A stretch of 36,690 bases of DNA. It comes from Prochlorococcus sp. AG-436-C13. Its GTDB lineage: Bacteria; Cyanobacteriota; Cyanobacteriia; PCC-6307; Cyanobiaceae. Below the pieces are notes generated by a model that saw only the letters and a program-made list of their open reading frames with translations, was not told the DNA's origin and searched no databases. This document shows positions 22,995-31,746 of this stretch, piece by piece. Made by a program: the position numbers and the translations under genes. How positions within the stretch are numbered: the first letter of the stretch is position 1; every line of letters begins with the position of its first letter. Where the stretch lies: positions 1 through 36,690 of the forward strand of contig QCPC01000016.1 in assembly GCA_003212695.1 (NCBI GenBank). The letters are read 5' to 3'.

Positions 22995-25676
22995 GTGTCT
23001 ACTGTAATAAATTCTTCCATCAAGAACAAAAAGCTAATTGAGCCAATTCAATTTGAGCAATTAGTAGATACGACTATCCATAAACCAGGCCAATATATGG
23101 GGAATGAGCTTGGCAGCAAACAACATAATTGGGAAGCAGCAACTGTTCATTGGGCTCTTAGCTTCCCAGAACTCTATGAAGTAGGCGCCAGTAATCTGGG
23201 ACATATAATTTTATACTCAATTATCAACAAAATTCCTGGTCAATTATGCGATAGAGCATATCTGCCAGAATCTGATTTAGCCAAACGTTTGAGAAAAAAA
23301 TCAATAGCTTTATTTGGAGTGGACACACGATATGAATTAAAGAACTTTGATCTGCTTGGATTCAGTCTTAGTTATGAGCTAGGAGCAACAAATATTTTAG
23401 AAATGCTTGATTTAGCGCAAATAAATATATACGCAAAAAAACGTCAAGACATGCAGCTCAATGATCCCAATTCAATTCCATTAATATTTGCAGGAGGGCC
23501 TACTGCAACCAGCAATCCAGAACCATACGCGGATTTTTTTGATTTCTTTGCTCTGGGTGATGGAGAAGAACTACTACCTGAAATTGGTCTGATAATGTAC
23601 CAAGCAAAAAAATTAAACTTAACAAGGTCACAAGCACTCCTCACTCTTGCTGAAGTCCCTGGGGTATATGTTCCTTCGCTATACCAATCATCTAAAGATT
23701 TCTTATCTATCAAGCCATCACATCCCTCAGCCCCAAAAAGAGTTATGAGGCGAGTAGCTAGACCGATACCCCATTATTCAATGGGGTTAGTACCAAATGT
23801 TGAAACAGTTCATGACCGCCTAACAATTGAGATTAGAAGAGGATGTACTCGAGGGTGTAGATTTTGTCAGCCAGGTATGCTTACTCGACCAGCTAGGGAT
23901 GTTGATCCAAATGAAGTAATTAAGGCTGTAGAAACTGGAATGGAAAAAACTGGATATAGCGACTTTTCACTACTTTCTCTTAGTTGTAGTGACTATTTAT
24001 CTCTCCCTGAAGTAGGGGTAAAACTTAAAAATAAACTTAATGGTAAGAATATCAGCTTACAATTACCTAGCCAAAGAATCGATAGATTTGACGACAATAT
24101 TGCTCATATAGTTGGTGGAGCCCGTAGGCCAGGTTTGACATTTGCTCCTGAAGCTGGAAGCCAACGGCTTAGAGACATTATTAATAAAGGACTAACAAAT
24201 GAAGATCTTCTTTCAGGAATTAGAAAAGCAATGGAGAACCAATATCATAAAGTTAAGCTCTACTTTATGATAGGGCTGCCCGGGGAGCGAGATGAAGACA
24301 TTTTAGCAATTGCTAGAACATGTAGATGGCTCCAGGTAGAATCCAGAGATTTAGGGAAATTAAATTTAAATATAACTATTAGCAACTTCACTCCAAAGCC
24401 TCATACTCCTTTTCAATGGCATAGTGTCTCTACTGATGAATTTTCAAGAAGACAAAACCTTTTAAAGGATACGTTTCATAATCTAAAAGTTCGAAACATA
24501 AAAGTAAACTATACCGATGTAAGGATCTCCGCTATCGAAGATTTTCTAGGTCGAGGAGATAGGCGTCTCGCCGCTGTAATTGAATCAGCTTGGAAAAGTG
24601 GAGCTGGAATGGATGCATGGTTTGAATCTCAAGAACGAGCCTATAAAGCATGGACTCATGCAATTTCAAAAGCAGGCCTAAGCAAACAACTAAGAGAATT
24701 AGAAATGGGAAATTGGAGATCGGCTTTAGCACTTAATAAACAAGAGCTAAGTGATTTTTGCGCGAAACCACTACCTTGGGATCATATTGATACCGGTATA
24801 GAAAAAAAATGGTTGATAAAAGATTTACAAAATGCTCTTAATGTACAAACAGTACCCGACTGTTCATTCCACAGCTGTAGCAGTTGTGGTGTTTGTGGTG
24901 CAGAGTTAGGTCATAATCAAGTAATAGCTGCTCAACCAATACCTATCAGAGAGGAGACTATTCCTCCGCAGATAGAAAGGCAATGCCGAATAAGGGTTAA
25001 GTTTTCTAAGACAAAGCCAATGCATCTAATAAGTCACCTCGATTTAATTCGATTATTAGAAAGATCTTTACGGCGAAGTCACTTGCCGGTTAGTTATTCA
25101 GGCGGCTTCCACCCTCTGCCACGTTTAGAAATCGCTCTTGCGTTACCTCTGGGGATAGAAGGTTTAGGCGAATGGATGGATATTGACTTCTATAAAGAGG
25201 TCAATCCTGTGAAAATGCGAGAAAAGCTCCAAGAAACCTTACCTAAGGGAATACAACTACAAGAAGTTAATTCAATACCTATAAGCAAAACAAGTCTTTC
25301 GCAACAACTTCTACAAGCTAACTGGCGTTTCAACCTAAAAAGCAATGCAAAGCACAATCCTAATTTTAATGATTGGTATAGTGGAATTAAAAAAATCAAA
25401 AATTCCACAAAATTAATATGGAAAGATAAAGATAAAAAAGGTCGTTTTAGGGAAAGAGATATGGTTTCACAATTAAAAGACTTAGAATTAATATTTTCTA
25501 AAGAGCTCAATCTTGAAGGAAATGTATCTATTTTACTCAACTCCTTAATTTCTTCCAACGGTCAAAGCGTTAAACCAATCCATATAAAACATTGGCTGTC
25601 TAAATATCTAGGAGAAAATTTAGAGCTAGAAAATATTCAAAGGAGTGAACTCATCTTGAAAAGTGCTAAAATTTAG
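22995..25676 (+). CDS. Radical SAM protein fused to a DUF2344 domain (TIGR03960/TIGR03936 type)
   Basis: This 893-residue protein combines two units that occur as separate or joined genes next to RNase E/G in many bacteria. The first part (about 1-600) is a radical SAM enzyme, with the cluster motif at Cys284, Cys288 and Cys291 (RRGCTRGCRFCQPG) and a vitamin-B12-domain-like N-terminus. A cysteine-rich linker (CSFHSCSSCGVCGAELGH) lies at about 632-650. The last ~235 residues are the DUF2344 domain (RIRVKFSKTKPMHLISHLDL, then YSGGFHPLPRLEIALALPLG). No reaction is known to me; the constant association with rne/rng suggests a role in RNA or ribosome modification. Start is GTG at 22995. rne follows after 220 bases. 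Confidence 0.93.
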   Translation: MSTVINSSIKNKKLIEPIQFEQLVDTTIHKPGQYMGNELGSKQHNWEAATVHWALSFPELYEVGASNLGHIILYSIINKIPGQLCDRAYLPESDLAKRLRKKSIALFGVDTRYELKNFDLLGFSLSYELGATNILEMLDLAQINIYAKKRQDMQLNDPNSIPLIFAGGPTATSNPEPYADFFDFFALGDGEELLPEIGLIMYQAKKLNLTRSQALLTLAEVPGVYVPSLYQSSKDFLSIKPSHPSAPKRVMRRVARPIPHYSMGLVPNVETVHDRLTIEIRRGCTRGCRFCQPGMLTRPARDVDPNEVIKAVETGMEKTGYSDFSLLSLSCSDYLSLPEVGVKLKNKLNGKNISLQLPSQRIDRFDDNIAHIVGGARRPGLTFAPEAGSQRLRDIINKGLTNEDLLSGIRKAMENQYHKVKLYFMIGLPGERDEDILAIARTCRWLQVESRDLGKLNLNITISNFTPKPHTPFQWHSVSTDEFSRRQNLLKDTFHNLKVRNIKVNYTDVRISAIEDFLGRGDRRLAAVIESAWKSGAGMDAWFESQERAYKAWTHAISKAGLSKQLRELEMGNWRSALALNKQELSDFCAKPLPWDHIDTGIEKKWLIKDLQNALNVQTVPDCSFHSCSSCGVCGAELGHNQVIAAQPIPIREETIPPQIERQCRIRVKFSKTKPMHLISHLDLIRLLERSLRRSHLPVSYSGGFHPLPRLEIALALPLGIEGLGEWMDIDFYKEVNPVKMREKLQETLPKGIQLQEVNSIPISKTSLSQQLLQANWRFNLKSNAKHNPNFNDWYSGIKKIKNSTKLIWKDKDKKGRFRERDMVSQLKDLELIFSKELNLEGNVSILLNSLISSNGQSVKPIHIKHWLSKYLGENLELENIQRSELILKSAKI

Positions 25677-25896
25677 TTGGGTTAGTCAAAGGCTCAGCAG
25701 AGCTACTCCAACCTAAGTTATTTGGAAGAAAATTTAGCTTCTACTAAAAATTCCGGCAAGTTATATCCGGAGATTCAGCAATCAACTTTCTATAAGAGCT
25801 AATGCTCTAAACAGACCTTCCAAAACTTAGTCTTTAAACTTCACCTAACTCGCTGCAGTTTGACTGCAAATTATTTTAAACAAGCTCAATTTTTAT
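25677..25896 (+). promoter_or_regulatory. rne 5' leader with four hairpins
   Basis: The 220-base gap before rne contains four separate perfect or near-perfect stem-loops: GCTC/GAGC (25692-25695 with 25700-25703), which can be enclosed by an outer TTGG/CCAA helix; TTCCGG/CCGGAG (25751-25756 with 25767-25772, one G·T); AGAGC/GCTCT (25795-25799 with 25804-25808); and TGCAGT/ACTGCA (25854-25859 with 25863-25868), followed by an A/T-rich run. RNase E controls its own mRNA through a structured 5' leader in several bacteria, so feedback control is a reasonable inference. The first hairpin may also help end the upstream transcript. Confidence 0.5.
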
Positions 25897-27714
25897 ATGC
25901 CCAAAAAAATTGTAATTGCAGAGCAAGAGCGCATAGCCGCTTTGCTTTCTAATGAACGAGTAGACAAACTAATTGTTGCTCAAGGACGTTATCAAATTGG
26001 AGACATTTATGTAGGAAAAGTCGAAAAAGCATTAGATGGTATAGATGCTGCTTTTGTATATATAGGTGATAGTGAACAAAATGGTTTTCTCCCTGCTAGC
26101 GACCTAGGTCCTTTAAAACGTAAGCAGGGACCAGCGCGTATTACCGAATTACTAGAACTTCACCAAAAAGTCTTAGTACAAGTAATGAAAGAGCCCACAA
26201 GAACTAAAGGGCCAAGTCTATCAGGAAAAATTTCGCTCCCAAGTAGATATCTAATTCTTCAGCCTAATGGACAAGGTGTAAACGTATCTCGCCAAATAAA
26301 TATAGAAACTGAGCGCAACAGACTTAAAGCCTTGGGAGTTTTAATTAAACCTCCGGGTACGGGTCTTACTATTAGATCAGAGGCAGAAGGAGTCTCTGAA
26401 GAATTAATTATTGATGATCTAGAAATTCTTATTAAAAAATGGGAATCAATCCAACAAGCATATGATCCCCCCCCCCCCCCTACTCTTCTCAATCGGGATG
26501 AAGACTTTATAAATCGAGTACTTAGGGATCATATAAATTCTGAAATAGCTGAAATTGTAGTTGAGACAAATGAAGGTAAAGAACGTGCGAAAAGTTTTTT
26601 TAGTGAAGAAAAATCAAGTATAAAAGTCACACAATTAAACCAACCCGGAAATTTAATAGAGCAATTCAAAATTGATGTCGCAATCTTAAATGCCCTTAAA
26701 CCTAGAGTGGACCTGCCATCAGGAGGATATATAATTATAGAGCCAACTGAAGCATTGACAGTTATTGATGTTAATTCAGGGTCTTATACTCGTGCAGCCA
26801 ATTCAAGCCAAACTGTGTTTTGGACAAACTGTGAAGCAGCAATAGAAATAGCGAGACAATTAAAACTTAGGAATATAGGTGGAGTAATTATTATTGATTT
26901 TATTGATATGGAATCTCGCAGAGACCAATTACAACTATTGGAATATTTCACAGCTGCTATAAAAGATGATTCTTCACGCCCTCAAATATCTCAATTAACA
27001 GAATTAGGTCTTGTAGAACTTACACGAAAAAGACAAGGTCAAAACATTTATGAACTCTTTAGCAAAGAATGTCCTCATTGTTCTGGACTGGGTCATATTT
27101 CACATATGCCTGAAAAAGGCAGGTTTGAGGCATCTGCATCACATAGTGGCTTAATAAAAAGCGAGAAAAATATATTTAATGAAATACCTCTATCAAATGA
27201 AAAAACAACCGATAATTATATTAATAAAAACACCAATTCATCAGGCACAAGAAAAGCAAACGGTACAGATAGTAATATAGAAAATATAAATATTAAAGAT
27301 GAGAAGGAGCATATTGCTATCAAGATGTCTGATGATGAAGAATATACTTTTAGCAGTCTAGGTTTAAGCCCAACTTTACTTCTAGATATTCAACCTCAAA
27401 GTGAGAATATAACAATTGAAGTAATAAAGAGCAATGATGAAGATAATAAATCTTCAGAAGAAATAGATTCAAATCATAAACAATACAATTCCAATGTTAA
27501 TATAGATAATCCTATAAATTCAGATGATAATCAAAATACAGATTCCGTAGATTTAGAAGCAGAAGTATCAATTGATATGATTGAAGAGAAAAATAAATCT
27601 AAGGAATCTTTAGATAAGAAATTAGAGGAAGAAATTATTCCTTCAAATACCAATTCTGAGGAAGATGTTGATGATACAAGAAGACGCAGACGAAGATCTT
27701 CTGCTAAAAACTAA
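25897..27714 (+). CDS. rne: Ribonuclease E
   Basis: RNase E is the main endonuclease for mRNA decay and RNA processing. The 605-residue protein has the N-terminal S1 domain (about 35-120, GDIYVGKVEKALDGIDAAFV), 5'-sensor and DNase I-like catalytic parts. The magnesium-binding aspartates are Asp291 (TVIDVNSGS) and Asp334 (IIDFIDM). The zinc-link is Cys392/Cys395 (CPHCSGLGH). Residues ~410-590 are a disordered Asn/Glu/Ser-rich tail. It ends with RRRRRRSSA (595-603), the arginine-rich peptide known from cyanobacterial RNase E to bind PNPase, and a conserved EYTFSSLGLSPTLLL patch near the middle of the tail. Residues 191-195 are five prolines encoded by a run of 14 C. Start is ATG; rnhB follows after 18 bases. 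Confidence 0.97.
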   Translation: MPKKIVIAEQERIAALLSNERVDKLIVAQGRYQIGDIYVGKVEKALDGIDAAFVYIGDSEQNGFLPASDLGPLKRKQGPARITELLELHQKVLVQVMKEPTRTKGPSLSGKISLPSRYLILQPNGQGVNVSRQINIETERNRLKALGVLIKPPGTGLTIRSEAEGVSEELIIDDLEILIKKWESIQQAYDPPPPPTLLNRDEDFINRVLRDHINSEIAEIVVETNEGKERAKSFFSEEKSSIKVTQLNQPGNLIEQFKIDVAILNALKPRVDLPSGGYIIIEPTEALTVIDVNSGSYTRAANSSQTVFWTNCEAAIEIARQLKLRNIGGVIIIDFIDMESRRDQLQLLEYFTAAIKDDSSRPQISQLTELGLVELTRKRQGQNIYELFSKECPHCSGLGHISHMPEKGRFEASASHSGLIKSEKNIFNEIPLSNEKTTDNYINKNTNSSGTRKANGTDSNIENINIKDEKEHIAIKMSDDEEYTFSSLGLSPTLLLDIQPQSENITIEVIKSNDEDNKSSEEIDSNHKQYNSNVNIDNPINSDDNQNTDSVDLEAEVSIDMIEEKNKSKESLDKKLEEEIIPSNTNSEEDVDDTRRRRRRSSAKN

Positions 27715-27732
27715 TTAAATTAACTAAAAATA

Positions 27733-28311
27733 ATGCGCCGAAATATTGCAGGAATAGACGAAGTTGGTCGTGGTGCGCTATTTGGTCCTGTATTTGCTTC
27801 CTCAACTTCTTTAAGCAAGGAAGCTGAGGATAAATTACTAAAATATGGATTAAAAGATAGCAAGAAATTATCTCCAAAAAAAAGAGCTTTATTAGTACCA
27901 ATCATTAAATCATTGGCAAATAGCTGGTCAATAGGGCAAGCATCTGCACGAGAGATAGATTTATATGGAATAAGAACGGCCACAGAAAAAGCAATGATTA
28001 GAGCCGTTAACAAACTAAAACTAAAACCAGATTTACTTCTTATTGACGGTAATCTTTCTCTTAGACTTTGGGATGGGAAACAAGAAAATTTAATTAAAGG
28101 AGAAGACAAGTCAGCATCTATTGCTGCTGCAAGTGTTTTAGCTAAAGTTTCGAGAGATTTGCTTATTAAGCAATTGGCAATTAAATACCCAAATTATGGC
28201 TTAGAAACAAATGTTGGGTATGGAACAACTTTCCATTGCAAGCAAATAATTGAAATAGGTACTACTCCACTTCATAGGAAATCATTTCTGTCAAAAATCC
28301 AATCTGTGTAA
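27733..28311 (+). CDS. rnhB: Ribonuclease HII
   Basis: RNase HII removes ribonucleotides embedded in DNA and the RNA strand of hybrids. The 192-residue protein has the type 2 signature AGIDEVGRGALFGPV with Asp9 and Glu10, then the aspartate in LLLIDGNLSLR. The segment KGEDKSASIAAASVLAKVSRD is diagnostic of RNase HII, and the C-terminal YGTTFHCKQIIEIGTTPLHR is also typical. Start is ATG 18 bases after the rne stop, so the two are probably cotranscribed. It converges with the DUF1997 gene, with 13 bases between their ends. Confidence 0.95.
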   Translation: MRRNIAGIDEVGRGALFGPVFASSTSLSKEAEDKLLKYGLKDSKKLSPKKRALLVPIIKSLANSWSIGQASAREIDLYGIRTATEKAMIRAVNKLKLKPDLLLIDGNLSLRLWDGKQENLIKGEDKSASIAAASVLAKVSRDLLIKQLAIKYPNYGLETNVGYGTTFHCKQIIEIGTTPLHRKSFLSKIQSV

Positions 28312-28324
28312 TAAATCTTTTAAT

Positions 28325-28840
28325 TCAATCTGATTTACACCAACTTGAGAAATCGTGAATCAACTGCTGACCTACTCTTGCCTTAATGCCCAACAAAATT
28401 CCATTAAGAATTGAATGACCAGTTGATTCTAATAACTTGGGGGGAATCAATTTCAATAAAGGGGGTTGACTTACACTGACACCTAAAAAAGCTTCACCTA
28501 CCAGGCCATTTTCAGTGGCAATTAAAGTTGCGTCAAGCATTAATTCAAAGTCATCAACTAATCCAAGCCCTTTAAGCTCACTATCAGTTGCATGCATTTG
28601 CAGCTTATTACCTTCACTGTTTACAACTGCAATTGAAACAACTGGATTAACTTCCAACTGAAATACCTTGAAGCTAGTGACGTTATAACGAAAATTACCT
28701 TGTCCTAAAGAAACAAGCTTTTTCGGATCAAGCATTGCTCCAACAACCCTTTCCTGTTGTAGGAGATAATCAGGAAGTCGCTGAATATTATTTTTGACAG
28801 GTAAGTCAATTTTCTGTCTAGCATTGAAAGCCAGAGACAT
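28325..28840 (-). CDS. DUF1997 family protein, function unknown
   Basis: This 171-residue soluble protein has no signal peptide or membrane segment. It contains segments typical of the DUF1997 family of cyanobacteria and plastids: LPDYLLQQERVVGAMLDPKK, then YNVTSFKVFQLEVNPVVSIAV, and near the end GHSILNGILLGIKARVGQQLIHDF. The two-layer alternating pattern (strand-rich middle, helical end) hints at a START/SRPBCC-like fold, which is inference. Start is ATG at 28838-28840. It is divergent from pheA with only 54 bases between starts, so the two promoters must overlap or face each other closely. Confidence 0.8.
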   Translation of the reverse strand: MSLAFNARQKIDLPVKNNIQRLPDYLLQQERVVGAMLDPKKLVSLGQGNFRYNVTSFKVFQLEVNPVVSIAVVNSEGNKLQMHATDSELKGLGLVDDFELMLDATLIATENGLVGEAFLGVSVSQPPLLKLIPPKLLESTGHSILNGILLGIKARVGQQLIHDFSSWCKSD

Positions 28841-28894
28841 AACCCTTAACTAACGCGACATGATCCTATCGACACTTGCACTCTTTTTTCACTA

Positions 28895-29740
28895 ATGCCA
28901 ACTCAAGTGGCCTATCTCGGACCCAAAGGCACCTTTGCTGAACAAGCAGCATGTACTTTGGCAAAGCTAGAAAACCTTTCAGAGCCTGAGTTTATACCCT
29001 GCACAAGCCTAAGGTCAGTAGTAGAACATCTTGCCAATAAAGATTGTGAAGCTGCTGTTGTACCGATAGAAAACTCTGTAGAAGGCGGAGTAACAGCAAC
29101 TTTAGACTCTCTATGGACTTTCCCAGATTTATTTATTCAAAGGGCTGTCATATTGCCTATTCGACATGCATTAATTAGTAGCGGCAATATAAATGAAATT
29201 TCTGAGGTCTTATCTCATCCTCAGGCACTTGGGCAATGCAGTGAATGGTTAAGGAAAAACCTTCCTATGGCTATTCAATTACCAACTAATTCAACCTCAG
29301 AAGCGGTCAGGATGGTCCAAGGCAGTAAATTCAGAGCTGCAATAGGCTCAAAGGAATCATCATCGTCTCTTGAGGGCTTAAGCACAGTTGCATTCCCTGT
29401 TAACGATGCTCCAGGAAACTGTACTAGATTTGTACTTCTTTCAGATAAAGAAGAAATTAATGATGGAACTGAAGATATTGCAAGTTTTGCATTTTCTCTT
29501 CATGCAAATATCCCTGGAGCATTATTAGCGGCCTTAAAATGCATTGCAGAATTAGGCTTAAACATGAGCAGAATAGAGTCCAGGCCATCGAAAAGAGAGT
29601 TAGGTGAATACATATTCTTTATAGATATTGAATTAAAAAAAAATTCGGAGAATATTAGAGCTGAGTTAAATAAATTGTTGGAACCTCTATGTGAAAATAT
29701 TATTTACTTTGGTTCTTATAAAAATACCTTAAAAAGTTAG
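28895..29740 (+). CDS. pheA: Prephenate dehydratase
   Basis: This enzyme converts prephenate to phenylpyruvate in phenylalanine synthesis. The 281-residue length is that of a single-function dehydratase: catalytic domain plus C-terminal regulatory ACT domain, with no chorismate mutase part. Signatures are VAYLGPKGTFAEQAA, VVPIENSVEGGVTATLDSL, the HPQALGQCSEWL segment and the catalytic Thr177-Arg178-Phe179 (NCTRFVLLSD). The ACT domain (about 195-278) contains the ESRPSKRELGEYIFFIDIE pattern (here in two pieces, ESRPSKRELGEY and FFIDIE), which binds phenylalanine for feedback inhibition. Start is ATG. Its 3' end is 7 bases from the end of the convergent methyltransferase gene. Confidence 0.96.
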   Translation: MPTQVAYLGPKGTFAEQAACTLAKLENLSEPEFIPCTSLRSVVEHLANKDCEAAVVPIENSVEGGVTATLDSLWTFPDLFIQRAVILPIRHALISSGNINEISEVLSHPQALGQCSEWLRKNLPMAIQLPTNSTSEAVRMVQGSKFRAAIGSKESSSSLEGLSTVAFPVNDAPGNCTRFVLLSDKEEINDGTEDIASFAFSLHANIPGALLAALKCIAELGLNMSRIESRPSKRELGEYIFFIDIELKKNSENIRAELNKLLEPLCENIIYFGSYKNTLKS

Positions 29741-29747
29741 ATTATAT

Positions 29748-30677
29748 TCAACCTCTTGATCTAAAAACTCCAAAGCGCATAAGTCCCTTAGCAAAAGACC
29801 ACCTCATCAATAAAATAGTTGGTATCTCCCTAACACCTTGAAGAAAGGATAAAGGACCTAGTTTTAACCATATTTTAGGTCTTCTAACTCCTTCTATAAT
29901 AGACTCATTCCAAGAAGGTAGAGTATATTTAGTCCAATCATCAATATCAACCTTTCCAACACTAAATCTACTATTTAATAAATTAATTTGGAAATCCTCA
30001 ATACTAGAAAATTCAGGATGAGACCATTGATCTAGAAGTTGTTTCATAACTAATCTATCTATAAGGTTAAGGCTCTTATGATTAGATTTTCCTTTATTCC
30101 AGTCTGCAACAGCCAAAACACCTCCTGGCCTTAAAACTCTTAACATTTCATCTGCAAAAAGTTGTTTTTCTAAAATATGTGCACCTGCTTCAACGCTCCA
30201 AACTCCATCAAAGCTTCCATCAGGGAAACTTAATTTTAATGCATCCATCTCTACAAATTTACAAGTACAGTCTTCAGGTGTTAATTGAATAGCTCTTTTA
30301 ACTTGTTCTTTACTAATTGTTATTCCTAATACATTAAATCCATAAGCATTTGCCAAAATCCTTGAACTACCCCCTATTCCGCATCCAATGTCAATAATAC
30401 TTGACCCTTTAGGCAACTTATGTAAACCACTCCAAAAAACTAATTTATGTACAAAATCAATTTTTGCTTTTCTAAAGTCCTGTTTTTTTTGATTATTATT
30501 ATAATAACCCAAGTGTATATGTTCTCCCCATAATTCTTCTAATAATCTATTGTTAGTCCATGAATCATAAGATGCAGAAACACTTTGTGAAGTATTATAT
30601 TTTCTATGAGTAGATATCCATATGAATATTATTAACGCAATTAATGAAAAAAAGAATAATAGAAAAGGAAAAAACAT
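29748..30677 (-). CDS. SAM-dependent methyltransferase, MPBQ/MSBQ (tocopherol pathway) type
   Basis: This 309-residue protein has one N-terminal membrane anchor (about residues 3-22) and a class I methyltransferase domain with motif I at 94-103 (IIDIGCGIGG). Sequence landmarks resemble Synechocystis 2-methyl-6-phytylbenzoquinone methyltransferase (Sll0418) as I remember it: SYDSWTNN...WGEHIHLGYY, GFNVLGITISKEQVKRA, the WSVEAGAHI stretch, MKQLLDQWSHPEFSSIEDF and the C-terminal REIPTILLMR. That enzyme methylates tocopherol (and possibly plastoquinone) precursors at the membrane. Gamma-tocopherol methyltransferase is the main alternative. Start ATG (30675-30677) overlaps the stop of the LON-domain gene by one base (TAATG), so coupling is expected. 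Confidence 0.85.
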   Translation of the reverse strand: MFFPFLLFFFSLIALIIFIWISTHRKYNTSQSVSASYDSWTNNRLLEELWGEHIHLGYYNNNQKKQDFRKAKIDFVHKLVFWSGLHKLPKGSSIIDIGCGIGGSSRILANAYGFNVLGITISKEQVKRAIQLTPEDCTCKFVEMDALKLSFPDGSFDGVWSVEAGAHILEKQLFADEMLRVLRPGGVLAVADWNKGKSNHKSLNLIDRLVMKQLLDQWSHPEFSSIEDFQINLLNSRFSVGKVDIDDWTKYTLPSWNESIIEGVRRPKIWLKLGPLSFLQGVREIPTILLMRWSFAKGLMRFGVFRSRG

Positions 30678-31339
30678 TAATTATTCTTTTGATCAACATT
30701 AGAAAGAGTATCTTTTAAGGCTGTTCTTGCGGCTAATTGCTTGCGAGTATGATCAAGCATCTCGTATTCACGTTTCAATCGATTAGAAGTATCTAATGTT
30801 TCCAATAATCTTTGCTGCTCTTCAGCAACTGACCCCCCTAAATGAGATGCTATCCAAAAAGATAATTCTCTAGGCATTCTTGGCAACTCTTCAGGCAAAC
30901 TCCTTTCTGAATCAGTTAATTTACCAGTTAATAAAACAACATCTTTTAGGGCAAGCAAAACAGAATTAGAAAGATCATTTAATGCATTTTGATCACAAGA
31001 AACATCATCATCTATCCAACTAACCATTGCAGAATAAAAAGGAGCTTCTCTAATGATCTCAAGAATACGAAAACGCTGCTGACCAAGAGTAACAATATTG
31101 CTTCTCCCATCTTCAGATGTTTGGGATTTAATAATTTGTGCACAACACCCTACTCCTTCCATTTTCTTTGTATTTGGATTTAATCTTACAACTCCAAAAC
31201 GGCTATCAGCTTCTAAAGCCGTTTGAAGCATTATTCTGTACCTTGATTCAAAAATATGAAGAGGCAAAACCTCCTGAGGGAAAAGAACAACATCAGGAAG
31301 CGGAAAGAGAGGCAGCTCCCTGACAGATATATCGGTCAC
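30677..31339 (-). CDS. LON substrate-binding-domain protein
   Basis: This 220-residue protein consists of the N-terminal (substrate-binding) domain of Lon protease without ATPase or protease parts. The signature is RELPLFPLPDVVLFPQEVLP followed by LHIFESRYRIML. Later features are the RFGVVRL, GVGCCAQI and RFRILEI strands and a helical C-terminal half (residues ~120-215) with many Glu/Arg/Leu heptads. Stand-alone proteins of this kind are common in cyanobacteria with no agreed function; a role as a substrate adaptor is inference. Start is GTG at 31337-31339. It is coupled to the methyltransferase by the one-base overlap and lies 66 bases after rpsJ on the same strand. Confidence 0.92.
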   Translation of the reverse strand: MTDISVRELPLFPLPDVVLFPQEVLPLHIFESRYRIMLQTALEADSRFGVVRLNPNTKKMEGVGCCAQIIKSQTSEDGRSNIVTLGQQRFRILEIIREAPFYSAMVSWIDDDVSCDQNALNDLSNSVLLALKDVVLLTGKLTDSERSLPEELPRMPRELSFWIASHLGGSVAEEQQRLLETLDTSNRLKREYEMLDHTRKQLAARTALKDTLSNVDQKNN

Positions 31340-31405
31340 GGGAATCTTGCGAAAAACATATATAGATACTACTTAAATCTTTTGCCTATTGAGACATTTC
31401 CAACA

Positions 31406-31726
31406 TCAAAGCTTAACTTCAATATCAACTCCACTTGGTAAATCAAGTTTCATAAGAGCATCTATGGTTTTAGCAGAGGGGTTGTATATATCAATAATCC
31501 TTCTATGAGTACGTGTTTCAAAATGCTCTCTAGAATCTTTATCTACGTGAGGAGAACGTAACACACAATAAATCTTTCTCTTTGTAGGAAGAGGAATAGG
31601 TCCTATTGCTGTAGCAGCAGTATTATCAGCTGTTTCAATTATCTTTTCACATGAAAGATCTAACATTCGCCTATCAAAAGCTTTAAGGCGTATTCGTATC
31701 TTTTGCTGAGCTATAGCAGTTGACAT
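31406..31726 (-). CDS. rpsJ: 30S ribosomal protein S10
   Basis: S10 is a 30S head protein that also acts as NusE in antitermination complexes with NusB. The 106-residue length is normal. Signatures are [20 protein letters not shown], the [20 protein letters not shown] segment and the C-terminal [20 protein letters not shown]. Start is ATG at 31724-31726. It is the last gene of the str cluster, behind tuf. In cyanobacteria it sits here rather than at the head of the S10 operon. The 136-base gap to tuf has two hairpins described separately. Confidence 0.98.
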   Translation of the reverse strand: MSTAIAQQKIRIRLKAFDRRMLDLSCEKIIETADNTAATAIGPIPLPTKRKIYCVLRSPHVDKDSREHFETRTHRRIIDIYNPSAKTIDALMKLDLPSGVDIEVKL

Positions 31727-31746
31727 AATCTGAAATCCGTTAGTTA

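Noticed and set aside
25190-25558. 122-codon minus-strand frame within the large radical SAM gene
   Set aside because: It lies fully antisense to the conserved DUF2344 region, with no family marks.
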